Numbered from the stretch's first letter, positions 44,716 to 53,986 are shown. The stretch is DNA of 64,000 nt from Hyphomonas beringensis (GCF_000682755.1 NZ_AWFF01000076.1:85672-149671); one strand, 5' to 3'. Made by a program: numbers and translations. Notes: generated by a model from the sequence alone, not told the origin.

Positions 44716-45717
44716 ATGGGTAATGTAGAACAGATTCAAAAGGCCTTAACGGCATGGGCCGGGCAATTCTATGGCCCCGAGAGCTCTTTGGGGCATGTAG
44801 CGCGTCTTTCCGGCGGTGCCAGTCAGGAAACCTGGGCTGTAGACATACACGCCGACGGTAAAACGCATGAGCTGATTCTCCGCCGTGTACCGGGCGGTTT
44901 CCAACAATCTGCGCGCAATTCGGAGGCCATTGGACTCGCTGTCGAAGCCCGACTGCTGGAATGCGCAGCGGGCACAGTGCCCGCCCCGAAAGTTCTAGGC
45001 GTGTTTGCACCCGATAGTGATATGGGCGAAGCCTTTCTGATGAATCGCATCCATGGTGAAACCATCGCCCGGAAGATCCTTCGAGATGACGCCTATGACG
45101 GCGCCAGGAAAAAGCTGACAGCGCAATGTGGAAAAGCTCTGGCAGGTATCCACGCAATCCCGGTGTCGGAGCTTCCTGACCTGCCAGAAACTCCGGGGCT
45201 CTCCCAACTCGACAAGTACGAAGATATCTATCGCAACTTTGACATGCCCCGGCCCGTCTTCGAACTCGCCATCAGCTGGCTAAGGGAGAATCCACCACCC
45301 TCCTCCGCACCTGTACTGGTGCATGGCGATTTCCGGCTTGGAAACCTCATTGTCGACAAGGATGGACTTGCCGCTGTTCTGGATTGGGAACTCGCCCATC
45401 TGGGAGACGCACGCGAAGACATCGCCTGGCTGTGCGTCAACTCATGGCGCTTTGGACACTCTGAAAACCGCGTCGGCGGCTTCGGCCAACTCGGGGACTT
45501 GCTGTCAGCCTATGCAGATGCGGGAGGGCCGACTTTCTCCGCCGAGGAGATCGACTGGTGGGAGATTCTGGGCAGTCTGAAATGGGGCATCATGTGCATG
45601 ATCATGTATGAGGCCTATCGTTCTGGCGCAGACCCAAGCGTGGAACGTGCCGCCATCGGTCGCCGCGTCTCAGAAACCGAGATTGATCTTTTGAACTTGC
45701 TGGAAGGAAAGGCCTGA
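44716..45717 (+). CDS. Aminoglycoside-phosphotransferase-fold kinase (acyl-CoA-metabolism type)
   Basis: The 333-residue kinase-like protein has RLSGGASQETWAVDI near the start, the catalytic loop LVHGDFRLGNLIVD and the metal site VLDWELAHLGDAREDIAWLC. This subgroup is usually found with acyl-CoA dehydrogenases and the DUF6285 protein encoded next. Its substrate may be a hydroxy-acid or CoA derivative. ATG 44716 is used; ATG 44689 and TTG 44680 are in frame and no ribosome binding site decides among them. No acyl-CoA dehydrogenase follows here. Confidence 0.87.
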   Translation: MGNVEQIQKALTAWAGQFYGPESSLGHVARLSGGASQETWAVDIHADGKTHELILRRVPGGFQQSARNSEAIGLAVEARLLECAAGTVPAPKVLGVFAPDSDMGEAFLMNRIHGETIARKILRDDAYDGARKKLTAQCGKALAGIHAIPVSELPDLPETPGLSQLDKYEDIYRNFDMPRPVFELAISWLRENPPPSSAPVLVHGDFRLGNLIVDKDGLAAVLDWELAHLGDAREDIAWLCVNSWRFGHSENRVGGFGQLGDLLSAYADAGGPTFSAEEIDWWEILGSLKWGIMCMIMYEAYRSGADPSVERAAIGRRVSETEIDLLNLLEGKA

Positions 45718-45721
45718 CCCC

Positions 45722-46090
45722 ATGCATGACGCTCCCTCCCAGAAAGAAATGATCGAAGCTGTAAAAGCCTTTATCGACAATACGGCGATGCCCTCATTGA
45801 AAGGCCATGCGGCTTTCCATGCTCGTGTTGCCTCTAATGTTCTGGCCACAGTACTGAGGGAAATGGATATTCGCCCTGAAGCGGAATCGGAGGAGGCTCA
45901 GAGGCTGACCGACCTGCTCGGCGCAGAGCCCGGCCAGTCCGCAGCTATCCTAAACCAGAAACTCTGCGAGCAGATCCGCAGCGGTGACATTTCTCTCACC
46001 ACACCTGGTCTGCTAAGCCACCTCAAAACGACCACAATTTCACAGTTGTCTGTCGACCAGCCCGGCTATTCCGGACTGAAGGCGAGATAA
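45722..46090 (+). CDS. DUF6285 family protein
   Basis: The 122-residue, mostly helical protein contains HAAFHARVASNVLATVLREM and LNQKLCEQIRSG, and begins four bases after the phosphotransferase-like kinase. This small protein accompanies such kinases in many proteobacteria, so it is probably a partner or stability factor. No catalytic motif is visible. Confidence 0.8.
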   Translation: MHDAPSQKEMIEAVKAFIDNTAMPSLKGHAAFHARVASNVLATVLREMDIRPEAESEEAQRLTDLLGAEPGQSAAILNQKLCEQIRSGDISLTTPGLLSHLKTTTISQLSVDQPGYSGLKAR

Positions 46091-46123
46091 ACGGCCCGGC
46101 AGGCCAAAAAATCAGGAAGAGCT

Positions 46124-46972
46124 ATGAAACGCTTGATGCTACCCATCATTGTTGTGGCGCTATTGGCTATTGCCGGCGGATACTGGGCCTGGACCCATAT
46201 CATCTCTCCCCCGCCCTACCTGGAACTGGAGCCGCTGAACTATACAGAAGATTCGAGCTGGTCGGCCCTCCCAGTCGAATCTCCCCCTGCCGTATGGATT
46301 GATGGTTGGGGCATTGATGTCTTCGTGATTAGCGAGGATGCAGCACTCAAAGGCCGCACCCAGCCGCAATTGGAAAAGAATGAGCGCAAAGCGAGAGAAC
46401 AGGCTCAAGCCCTGAAGTCGCGCCTCGAGCAAATCGGCGAAGTCTACGCCCCGCTCTACCGGGATAATGCCCGTAATGACGACATTACACGCGCTTTCGA
46501 GACTTATCTTCGCTCAGACAATCTAGGCCGAGCACTGATCATTGTTCAGGATAGCCCCGTCCCCCCTTCCATTCTCGCACGGCTGGAGCAGGACCCGGAT
46601 CTTCGAGACCGTTTTGGCGGCTTCCTGGCCATCTCTGATGCCAAGGACGGAATCCCGCCGCTTCAGTCCGCTCAAAACACATCTGGCGATCCAAGTGGCG
46701 ATACCGAGTCTGAAAACACCTTCTGCCCGGAACGCCTCAAAGATGAGCAAAATTGCCAGATCGTCGTGCCTGCTCACAAGAGCAAAGGTATCTGGATCAT
46801 CACAAGTGAGACCATTCCCGGCGGCACCACTATCGAAGAGTTCCCTGAGTGGCTTGAGGCGAATGTTGCCAAAAGCGCTGAACCGCTTGGCGACTTTGAG
46901 GAAGTCGAGATTGTTGATATCCGCCGCCCCGGCGAGACAGATGAACGCCGCGATCGTGAAACAGATAACTAA
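46124..46972 (+). CDS. Membrane-anchored DUF3089-like protein without a visible nucleophile
   Basis: The 282-residue protein has one N-terminal anchor (MKRLMLPIIVVALLAIAGGY). The periplasmic part resembles DUF3089 alpha/beta hydrolases: EVYAPLYRDN followed by ITRAFETYLRSDNLGRALII. In active members the next stretch is a GHSQG-type nucleophile elbow; here it is VQDSPVPPSIL, and no GxSxG occurs later. Four cysteines at the C-terminal half (FCPERLKDEQNCQ) may form a disulfide. Function is unknown; a binding role is possible. It is tail-to-tail with the GST gene. Confidence 0.6.
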   Translation: MKRLMLPIIVVALLAIAGGYWAWTHIISPPPYLELEPLNYTEDSSWSALPVESPPAVWIDGWGIDVFVISEDAALKGRTQPQLEKNERKAREQAQALKSRLEQIGEVYAPLYRDNARNDDITRAFETYLRSDNLGRALIIVQDSPVPPSILARLEQDPDLRDRFGGFLAISDAKDGIPPLQSAQNTSGDPSGDTESENTFCPERLKDEQNCQIVVPAHKSKGIWIITSETIPGGTTIEEFPEWLEANVAKSAEPLGDFEEVEIVDIRRPGETDERRDRETDN

Positions 46973-47610
46973 GCGGCTGGAGCCTTCGGCTTTGCCTCTG
47001 TGAAAGCTTCAAGCGTTGCACAGCGTCGTTCGATTTCCAGCAAGGCCGGATAAGCCGAGAGATCCATATCGTATCGGCGCGCATTGTAGAGCTGAGGCAC
47101 CAAGGTGATTTCCGCGATCCCCGGCGCATCGCCAAACAGATACCCACTGCTGGGAAGTGGCTGGGAAATCTCTTCCAGCGCATCAAAGCCCCTGCGAATC
47201 CAGTCCTGATACCACGCTTTGATGGCATCTTCGTCCGCACCATACGCTTCACGCAATGTCTTCAGAACAGAAAGATTGTTCAGAGGGTGAATGTCACACG
47301 CAATCGTATCTGCGAAGGCACGGGCCTGTAAACGGACCCACGCGTCTTCCGGAAACAGTGCTGGCCCAGGCAGGGTCTCATCCAGCCACTCAATAATGGC
47401 CATGGACTGACCACAAACGCGACCGTCTACCTCTATGGCCGGCACCCGCATCTGAGGATTTGCTTTGCGATAGGCTTCCGTGAATTGCTCATCCGTGCCC
47501 GGCGCAATATTGACCCGCACGGTTTCATATTCAGCTTGCTTCAGATTGAGAGCGATCCTGAGCCTGTAAGAGGCTGAAGACCTCCAATAGTCGTAAATCC
47601 GTATGGTCAT
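46969..47610 (-). CDS. maiA: Zeta-class glutathione S-transferase, maleylacetoacetate isomerase-like
   Basis: The 213-residue protein starts MTIRIYDYWRSSASYRLRIA, matching the SSCSxRVRIAL glutathione loop with alanine in place of cysteine. QMRVPAIEVDGRVCGQSMAI IEWLDE forms the glutathione-binding fold, and CDIHPLNNLSVLKTL begins the helical domain with the zeta-class HPLNN motif. Maleylacetoacetate isomerase works in tyrosine breakdown, but here the gene follows astB with a four-base overlap, so it may serve as an accessory of arginine catabolism or simply share the transcript. Confidence 0.75.
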   Translation of the reverse strand: MTIRIYDYWRSSASYRLRIALNLKQAEYETVRVNIAPGTDEQFTEAYRKANPQMRVPAIEVDGRVCGQSMAIIEWLDETLPGPALFPEDAWVRLQARAFADTIACDIHPLNNLSVLKTLREAYGADEDAIKAWYQDWIRRGFDALEEISQPLPSSGYLFGDAPGIAEITLVPQLYNARRYDMDLSAYPALLEIERRCATLEAFTEAKPKAPAA

Positions 47611-48923
47611 GCGAGTTCTTCCAGATCGAGGACTTTCAACAGCTCTTCCCGCGCAAGACAGCACTCATTGGCAAATTCGGGATCTGCCAGATCGGTAGGA
47701 GAAAGCCGATCACGGTAGGTGCGCCGCACAACATCCTGCAGATCATCAATGGTTTCATCGTCAAGAAGGACACCCTGATGGCAGGAATCAATCTCGTCTT
47801 CGGTCATTACAACACGCAGCCGTAGGCAGGCAGGCCCTCCTCCGTTGCGCATGGACTGGCGCACATCGGCATAGATGACATCCCCAATCGGCCCATTCCC
47901 CGAAACCATCTGCTCACAGAATGAACGTGTGGACTCTGTTTCCTGGGTCTCCATTGGTGCAACAAGCACAAGGCGATCCTTGCCGGGCATCGCCAGAAGT
48001 TGCGAATTGAACAAATAAGCCTTGATGGCATCCTCTATCGGCACATCCTTGGCAGGCACCATAACAGGCTTCAGATCGAACAATCCCTCCGCGCGCCGGC
48101 GAAGACTGTTCAATGTTTCGTCCGTATCTTCAAAGGCAAGTTCATGAAAAAACATTGTGTCCAGCGCGCCCACGCTGACCACATCATTATGAAACGCCCC
48201 CGCATCGATGGCAGCTCGGGACTGTCTGGCGAAGACCACCCGCTCCAAGCCATGAGATCGCGCAATGGATTCCGAAGCAAGCCGCGTCTGCCTTGCGGGG
48301 AACCCTAGAGTGCTCTCCCCCGCATCGCGGCCATACACAAACAACTCGACACCCGGAGCGCCATGGCTCGCACACAGGCGCACATGGTTTGCAGCGCCTT
48401 CATCTGCGAAATCGGGATGCATGGGTAAGGCGCCATGAACCGCAAACATCTCATCGTTTGCAAAAATGCTGACAAGACTTGCTGTCGTATCCGGATGCTC
48501 CTGCGCGCGGTGCAGCATTGTGGAGAGATTGGCTGTTGTAAGGTGCAGCCGTCCATCCTCTGTATCCGCCGATGGAGATACCGTGGCCGCATTGGCCGTC
48601 CACATGCTGGAAGCTGAGTAAGCCGCCTTCAGCAAGCGTGGCGCGGTTTTGGCGGCGGCTTCAATGATTTGCGCATCACTTCCGTGAAAACCAGCAGACA
48701 CAAGCAAATCAAAATTGGGCCGAGGCAGCGGCGGCAGGACACCCTGAACCATACCGTGCCCGATCAGCATGCGCATCTTCTCTAACCCCTGAAGCGCCGC
48801 CTCACGCGGATTGGAGACATCCCCGGCATTATTGGAACTTGCCAGATTGCCATCAGACAATCCGCCATAATTGTGCGACGGGCCGATCAATCCATCGAAG
48901 TTCACTTCATGGGCTGAGGTCAT
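47607..48923 (-). CDS. astB: N-succinylarginine dihydrolase
   Basis: The 438-residue enzyme converts N2-succinylarginine to N2-succinylornithine, releasing ammonia and CO2. Signatures: EVNFDGLIGPSHNYGGLSDG NLAS, MWTANAATVSPSADTEDGRL, HPDFADEGAANHVRLCA, and RNGGGPACLRLRVVMTEDE with the catalytic cysteine. AAGGAG precedes ATG 48923. It follows astD by 14 bases. Confidence 0.97.
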   Translation of the reverse strand: MTSAHEVNFDGLIGPSHNYGGLSDGNLASSNNAGDVSNPREAALQGLEKMRMLIGHGMVQGVLPPLPRPNFDLLVSAGFHGSDAQIIEAAAKTAPRLLKAAYSASSMWTANAATVSPSADTEDGRLHLTTANLSTMLHRAQEHPDTTASLVSIFANDEMFAVHGALPMHPDFADEGAANHVRLCASHGAPGVELFVYGRDAGESTLGFPARQTRLASESIARSHGLERVVFARQSRAAIDAGAFHNDVVSVGALDTMFFHELAFEDTDETLNSLRRRAEGLFDLKPVMVPAKDVPIEDAIKAYLFNSQLLAMPGKDRLVLVAPMETQETESTRSFCEQMVSGNGPIGDVIYADVRQSMRNGGGPACLRLRVVMTEDEIDSCHQGVLLDDETIDDLQDVVRRTYRDRLSPTDLADPEFANECCLAREELLKVLDLEELA

Positions 48924-48937
48924 GCGATCTCCTTCGA

Positions 48938-50392
48938 CTATTTGGGAAAGCCTTGCGCAGACATTCGCTCAGCGGTGTCAGACACCTGGCTGGCTTGCGG
49001 CCAGGCGCAATAGTCTGCGGCATAGTAAGCACCGGGACGGAAGTTGCCTGACAGGCCCGGCCCGCCAAATGGCATGGAACCGCTGGCCCCTGCAGTCGGG
49101 CGGTTCCGGTTCAGGATGCCTGCGCGCATCTCCTGATGCGCACGCACCCATAGAGCGTCATCATCACTTACCAGGCCGCCTGAGAGACCGTATTTCGTCG
49201 CGTTGGCACGGGCCAAAGCCTCATCAAAGCTACCCACCCGAACAACCTGCATCAGTGGTCCGAACAACTCCTCATCCGGAATGTCCTGAGCATTTGTGAC
49301 GTCAATGACCCCTGCAGTGACAAAGCCGCCGCCCCGATCCATGCGCTTGAGACGGCGGAGGCTCTTGCCGCCCTTCTTTGAAAGCATGGCTTGGAATTCA
49401 GTGGCGTTTACTGCTGCCTGTTCAGATACGAGCGGCCCCATGAAGATATCCTCTTCATCCCATGCCCCGATTTTCAGTCGCTTGGCCCGCGCAACAATGG
49501 CCTCCACAACAGCGTCGCCGAAGCTGCCTTCAGGAAGGATAACCCGGCGCGCACAGGAACAGCGCTGGCCTGTTGTCAGAAAGGCGGACTGCGCCGCGAT
49601 ATCAGCAGCAGCCTCAACGTCAGCAGGGTCCCAGATGATCAGCGGATTGTTGCCGCCCATTTCCAACGCCAGAATAACTTCTGGCCGTCCCGCGAAATGC
49701 TTATGGAAGAAGGTGCCGGTTGCGGCAGACCCTGTGAAGAGCAAGCCATTAATATCCGCATTCAGCAAAGCGCCACCAGTCTCACGCGCGCCATGTACGA
49801 TATTCAAACATCCTGCCGGCAGGCCAGCGGCCTCAAAAGCTTCGGCCATCAGCGCAGCCACACCGGGCGCCAATTCAGATGGCTTGAATACGCATGTGTT
49901 GCCAGCCAGCAGCGCTGGCACAATATGCCCATTCGGCAAATGGCCCGGAAAATTGAAAGGACCGTACACGGCCATCACGCCATGCGCCCTGTGGGTCAGA
50001 TGAACCGAACCGAAGGCAGCATCCTGATTTTTGGACCCCGCGCGCTCTACCTGAGCCGCAATGGAGACTTGCACCTTAGCCTTCATCGTGGCGGCTTCAG
50101 CTTTTGACTCCCAAAGCGCCTTACCCATGTCACGGCTGATCGTTTGTGCAATGGCGTCGGACCTTTTCTCGATCTCCAACGCATAGGCTTCGAGAATGGC
50201 TGTTCTATCAGACTGCGGACGTCTGGACCAATCCTTGAAGGCCTCAGAAGCAGACTTCACCGCTTCCCCGACTTGCTCTGCAGTCGCGGAGGCGCCTTCC
50301 CAAACAACCTCACCCGTTGCGGGGCAATGGTTCTTGATAAGTGCTCCATTTCCCTCAGACCATTTTCCAGAAATGTAAACGGCGTCTGCCAT
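48938..50392 (-). CDS. astD: Succinylglutamate-semialdehyde dehydrogenase
   Basis: The 484-residue aldehyde dehydrogenase oxidises N-succinylglutamate semialdehyde with NAD. It shows PFNFPGHLPNGHIVPALLAG, LEMGGNNPLIIWD with the general-base Glu, and TTGQRCSCARR with the catalytic Cys. RPTAGASGSMPFGGPGLSGN is typical of AstD. GGAG lies before ATG 50392, and astA ends one base upstream. Confidence 0.96.
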   Translation of the reverse strand: MADAVYISGKWSEGNGALIKNHCPATGEVVWEGASATAEQVGEAVKSASEAFKDWSRRPQSDRTAILEAYALEIEKRSDAIAQTISRDMGKALWESKAEAATMKAKVQVSIAAQVERAGSKNQDAAFGSVHLTHRAHGVMAVYGPFNFPGHLPNGHIVPALLAGNTCVFKPSELAPGVAALMAEAFEAAGLPAGCLNIVHGARETGGALLNADINGLLFTGSAATGTFFHKHFAGRPEVILALEMGGNNPLIIWDPADVEAAADIAAQSAFLTTGQRCSCARRVILPEGSFGDAVVEAIVARAKRLKIGAWDEEDIFMGPLVSEQAAVNATEFQAMLSKKGGKSLRRLKRMDRGGGFVTAGVIDVTNAQDIPDEELFGPLMQVVRVGSFDEALARANATKYGLSGGLVSDDDALWVRAHQEMRAGILNRNRPTAGASGSMPFGGPGLSGNFRPGAYYAADYCAWPQASQVSDTAERMSAQGFPK

Positions 50393-50393
50393 A

Positions 50394-51431
50394 CTAGCTC
50401 CTCAGCCAGATGCGCACCTTGTCACCCGGCTTGATTTTCAATTGTTCAAATATGTCTTTCGATGTGATCGCCACATCATCCTCCTGACACAGAATCTGTG
50501 CCTGGCATGCGCGGAAATCGGGATATTTGTCAGTTGAGACCAATCCCTTTCGTGCCTCAGTCGAAGATTCCACGTCTCCTGCTTCCAGCTTTACCACACG
50601 GCTTTCCTGAATTGTCCGCAAATGGCGTTTCTGAGTGGCCACAAGAGGACCGCCGTCAAAGATATCGACGGTACGATCAAACTCAAAACCTTCCCACTGC
50701 AACAGCTTGTATGCACCTACCCCATCTGAGTGACACCGGCCGATGACTTCACGGGCCTCCGGGGGAAGTAAGTCGACATAAACCGGATACTTCGGCATCA
50801 GATCACAAATGAACTGATTATCTGTCGTTGCGGACAATCTGTCGGCTTCCGTAAAATCCATACGGAAAAAATGACGTCCAAGACATTCCCAGAATGGAGA
50901 CATCCCATTCTCGTCAACAACGCCCCTCAATTCTGCGAGTACCTTTTCGCCGAACCTATCCGGCGCAGCCGCCATCATCAAATAGCGGGATTGCGCAGCA
51001 AGACGCCCTGCACCGCCACCACGATGATTGGCTTTTAGGAAAAGCGTACCAACTTCCGTGCACCCGACATATTCGTTGGTAAGCACCAACGCATCCATGT
51101 CAAAGCGCAGGTTTCCTGCAGCATGGCTCGCCTGCGCAAGGGTGATGATGCGGTAGTTAAAGAAGGGCTGGTCGATGCCAACACCTGCCTTCACAGCGGA
51201 ACATCCGACGACCTCACCGGTCTCGGTATTGTCCATCATGAGAAGGTATTTGCCGTATTCAATGCGTTGCAAACGCGAATGAAACGCGTCTTCAGACTTT
51301 TTCAGACGGTCTTTCAGAATTCCTTCATCAACCGGGAGGCTGGTAAAGCCAGGGCCGGAAAGCTCCGCGAGCTCCATTAACGCAGGTAAGTCATCCATCC
51401 GTGATGGACGCATTACATAAGGGCTCGACAT
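50394..51431 (-). CDS. astA: Arginine N-succinyltransferase
   Basis: The 345-residue acyltransferase makes N2-succinylarginine from arginine and succinyl-CoA, the first step of the AST pathway. It shows MRPSRMDDLPALMELAELSG PGFTSLP, EVVGCSAVKAGVGIDQPFFN Y, and GTLFLKANHRGGGAGRLAAQ SRYLMMA. The length matches single-subunit AstA. It lies between the M20 hydrolase and astD with one-base gaps. Confidence 0.96.
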   Translation of the reverse strand: MSSPYVMRPSRMDDLPALMELAELSGPGFTSLPVDEGILKDRLKKSEDAFHSRLQRIEYGKYLLMMDNTETGEVVGCSAVKAGVGIDQPFFNYRIITLAQASHAAGNLRFDMDALVLTNEYVGCTEVGTLFLKANHRGGGAGRLAAQSRYLMMAAAPDRFGEKVLAELRGVVDENGMSPFWECLGRHFFRMDFTEADRLSATTDNQFICDLMPKYPVYVDLLPPEAREVIGRCHSDGVGAYKLLQWEGFEFDRTVDIFDGGPLVATQKRHLRTIQESRVVKLEAGDVESSTEARKGLVSTDKYPDFRACQAQILCQEDDVAITSKDIFEQLKIKPGDKVRIWLRS

Positions 51432-51432
51432 A

Positions 51433-52701
51433 CTAGTTCCCCATTAGTGACTTGATACGCTTTGCATCGAGCCGTCCGTCCGCCAGACGATGCAGAATAA
51501 GTGCGGAAAGCGTCGCACGCTCTGAGAAGCTATCCGTCATGACAAACTCTTCATGTGAATGTATTCGTCCGCCCCTGACGCCAAGCGTATCGACATTCGG
51601 CACCCCAGCGGCAAAGATGTTGTTGCCTTCGCACACGCCCCCGGTATCTACAAATTCCAGATCCAACCCGATGGCCTGCCCTGTGGCGTGAACCGCATCG
51701 AAGAGCGCCTGCTGGGCCTGATTCCTGGGTTTTGGTGGGCGGTAGAAGCCGCCATGGAGGTGACCGGAAATCCCGTCACGGGCGGTAGCCTTCTCAAAAA
51801 GCGACTTGATCTGTGTTGTTGCCCATTCTGCGCTTGCAGCATCAGGCGCGCGTGCCCCAAAGCGTACAATTGCCAGATCCGGCACGATGTTCACGGCTGA
51901 GCCGGCATCGATGCTTCCTACATTAAGGGTAACACCCTCGCGTTGGCCGTTGAGTGCCTCCAGCCCGAGAACCAGTTCCGCAGCAGCCTCAATAGCGCTG
52001 CGGCCTTCTTCCTTCGCGCGCCCGGCATGCGCAGCCTTGCCATGCAGAACGATGTCAAAAACAGCAGAGCCTTTGCGGCCGCCAGACATCGCACCCGTTT
52101 CCATAGCAGGTTCATATGTCATGCCGATCATCGCGCCTGCCTGCGCCGCGCGCGTCAGATACTCGCCACTGGCAAAGTTTCCGATCTCTTCATCCGGTGT
52201 GACGACGATGCGATAGCCGAGTTTGTCTTTCAAAGGTCCGGCTTCGAAAGCCTTCAGCGCCTCAAGCATCACGCACAGGCCGCCCTTCATATCTGCAAGA
52301 CCGGGTCCGTTAAGACGACCATCACCCAGATCGGTAACGCCCTCAAACGTACCCGCCGGAAAGACAGTGTCATAGTGGCCGGAAAGCACGACCTGTACTT
52401 CAGCTTCGGGACGCGCTGTGATCTGGAGCACAGGCCCTGTTTCCTGGGCTTCTGCCTTGCCATTATCAGCAACGGCTTCGAAGCCCTCAGTTTGAACAAG
52501 CTCCACATCAGCTTCAAGTTCTGAAAAGGCCTCTGCGAGGGTAGGCGCAAAGGCTTTCAAACCGGCTGTGTTCCAGCTGCCTGTATTCACGTCCGACCAG
52601 GCAGAGGTTCGCGCGACCATAGCCTGGGCAGCATCATTCAAGCGCTCACGTGCCGCCTCATCAAGGGGGGTGAGCTCAGTCAGATTTGTCAATGTCGTCA
52701 T
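51433..52701 (-). CDS. M20-family hydrolase leading the AST operon, candidate N-succinylglutamate desuccinylase
   Basis: The 422-residue zinc hydrolase (carboxypeptidase G2/ArgE/DapE fold) has SGHYDTVFPAGTFEG, GPGLADMKGGLCVML, VTPDEEIGNFAS and the final ligand in GGRIHSHEEFV. It is the first gene of the operon M20-astA-astD-astB-GST. The pathway needs an enzyme to cleave N-succinylglutamate, normally AstE of the M14 fold, and no astE is present here. M20 enzymes cleave similar N-acyl amino acids, so it may fill that step; this is inference from position and chemistry. Confidence 0.85.
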   Translation of the reverse strand: MTTLTNLTELTPLDEAARERLNDAAQAMVARTSAWSDVNTGSWNTAGLKAFAPTLAEAFSELEADVELVQTEGFEAVADNGKAEAQETGPVLQITARPEAEVQVVLSGHYDTVFPAGTFEGVTDLGDGRLNGPGLADMKGGLCVMLEALKAFEAGPLKDKLGYRIVVTPDEEIGNFASGEYLTRAAQAGAMIGMTYEPAMETGAMSGGRKGSAVFDIVLHGKAAHAGRAKEEGRSAIEAAAELVLGLEALNGQREGVTLNVGSIDAGSAVNIVPDLAIVRFGARAPDAASAEWATTQIKSLFEKATARDGISGHLHGGFYRPPKPRNQAQQALFDAVHATGQAIGLDLEFVDTGGVCEGNNIFAAGVPNVDTLGVRGGRIHSHEEFVMTDSFSERATLSALILHRLADGRLDAKRIKSLMGN

Positions 52702-52761
52702 AGCGCCTTGGTTTCACAGGTAACCAAGTTCGGCAAGTGCGATCTGAATGGCGGCACAAAC

Positions 52762-52793
52762 AAAAACGGCCCGGCTGTTAGGCCGGGCCGTTT
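52762..52793 (-). terminator. Terminator between the OmpA gene and the AST operon
   Basis: ACGGCCCGGC (52766-52775) pairs perfectly with GCCGGGCCGT (52782-52791). On the - strand it is followed by TTTTTG, a good terminator for the OmpA gene; the + strand side also ends in TTTC. Confidence 0.9.
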
Positions 52794-52810
52794 CTTGTCG
52801 TAATCAGTTC

Positions 52811-53986
52811 TTATTGAACAGTGATAGTAACGACTGAACGACGGTTCAGAGGTTCGCGAACACCGTCGCGGGTTGCCTTAGCGAGATCCGTCTCACCTTT
52901 GGCTTCCTCGTCCATGATCGCAGAGCTGATGCCGCGTGCAGCAAGTGCATTGGCAACAACGTCAGCACGACGCTCGGACAGACGCAGGTTGTATGCGCTC
53001 GCACCAGAGGTATCCGTGTGACCAGCGATCGTCACGCTGCTCGGCGCACAACCAGCTTCACCGCTGATATTGGCAACAGCCTGATCGATAACCGCAGATG
53101 CCTGGCTCGTCAGGTCAGCGCGATCCCACTCGAAGTAGACCACGAACTCCTGGTCGAGGCTGGAGCACACAACTTCCGGAGCATCAGTCGTCGTCGTTGG
53201 CGGCGGCGGAGGCGGCGGTGGTGGCGGTGGTGGCGGAGGTGGCGGCGGTGGTGGTGGTGGTGGCGGAGGCGGCGGCGGTGGTGGCGGAGGCGTTACACCG
53301 AACGCATAGCGCAGACCGACAGAAGCCGTGTGGCTGGTGTAGCTTGCGTCATAATCGATGCCACCATTGTAGCCAGCAAGCTCGAGATCTTCGACAACGC
53401 GGTAACGATAACCGACGTCCATCGTCAGGCGATCAGATACTTTGTAGCCAAGACCGAGAAGGCCTTGATAAGCCAGACCGGTGTCTGTGTCGCTGAAGCC
53501 GTTAGCAGCAGCGGACTGTGTACCGTCTGTGAAAACCAGGTTGTTAGCTTTGGCTTTTGCGCGAACGAAGCCAACACCAAGACCGATGTAAGGCTGCAGA
53601 GCGCCCTGACGGTTGAAGTCGTAAAGACCGTTCAGCATCAGGTCTACTTCTTGGAGGTTACCAGAACCACCAGAGAAAGCCGTAGCAGGCGGGTTGAAAA
53701 GCCCGGTAACATCGATGTTGCCAGCGCTATAACCAAGCAGGCCTTCAAGGCGCAGACCGTTGTCGAAGCCATAACCGAAACCGGCATCAGCGCCCCAGAT
53801 ATCGTTGGCGTCAGAATCGCCAGCCATGGAACCAGGCACGTTTTCGACAGCCGGATCGTGATCGAACGTTCCGTCAAAGCTGTAAGTTACGTCAGCACGG
53901 GAATACCACCCGTCTTCGGCGTGTGCGACAAAGCCGGCCGACGCAAAAGCGGCCGCGGCTGTCGCGCACATAAGAGTTCTTTTCAT
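52811..53986 (-). CDS. OmpA-family outer membrane protein with polyproline hinge
   Basis: The 391-residue protein starts MKRTLMCATAAAAFASAGFV with a signal peptide. ATG 53986 is chosen by GGGGA seven bases upstream; a TTG two codons earlier is in frame. An eight-stranded barrel domain (about 25-230) has repeated FGYGFDNGLRLEGLLGYSAG and LGLGYKVSDRLTMDVGYRYR. Residues 233-263 are 31 prolines, then TTTT. The OmpA C-domain (about 275-391) has VYFEWDRADLTSQA, IAGHTDTSGASAYNLRLSER RAD and RRSVVTITVQ, which bind peptidoglycan. A strong terminator follows. Confidence 0.95.
   Translation of the reverse strand: MKRTLMCATAAAAFASAGFVAHAEDGWYSRADVTYSFDGTFDHDPAVENVPGSMAGDSDANDIWGADAGFGYGFDNGLRLEGLLGYSAGNIDVTGLFNPPATAFSGGSGNLQEVDLMLNGLYDFNRQGALQPYIGLGVGFVRAKAKANNLVFTDGTQSAAANGFSDTDTGLAYQGLLGLGYKVSDRLTMDVGYRYRVVEDLELAGYNGGIDYDASYTSHTASVGLRYAFGVTPPPPPPPPPPPPPPPPPPPPPPPPPPPPPPPTTTTDAPEVVCSSLDQEFVVYFEWDRADLTSQASAVIDQAVANISGEAGCAPSSVTIAGHTDTSGASAYNLRLSERRADVVANALAARGISSAIMDEEAKGETDLAKATRDGVREPLNRRSVVTITVQ
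53198..53290 (-). repeat. Polyproline codon run (31 CCN codons)
   Basis: Ninety-three bases consist only of CCA, CCG and CCT codons on the - strand. The near-repetitive CCG/CCA pattern makes it prone to replication slippage in steps of three. Long proline runs stall ribosomes and depend on elongation factor P. Confidence 0.95.

Noticed and set aside
53198..53290. Dense GGC/GGT repeats that could suggest a CRISPR or minisatellite array
   Set aside because: There are no spacers; the run is simply 31 proline codons in frame.
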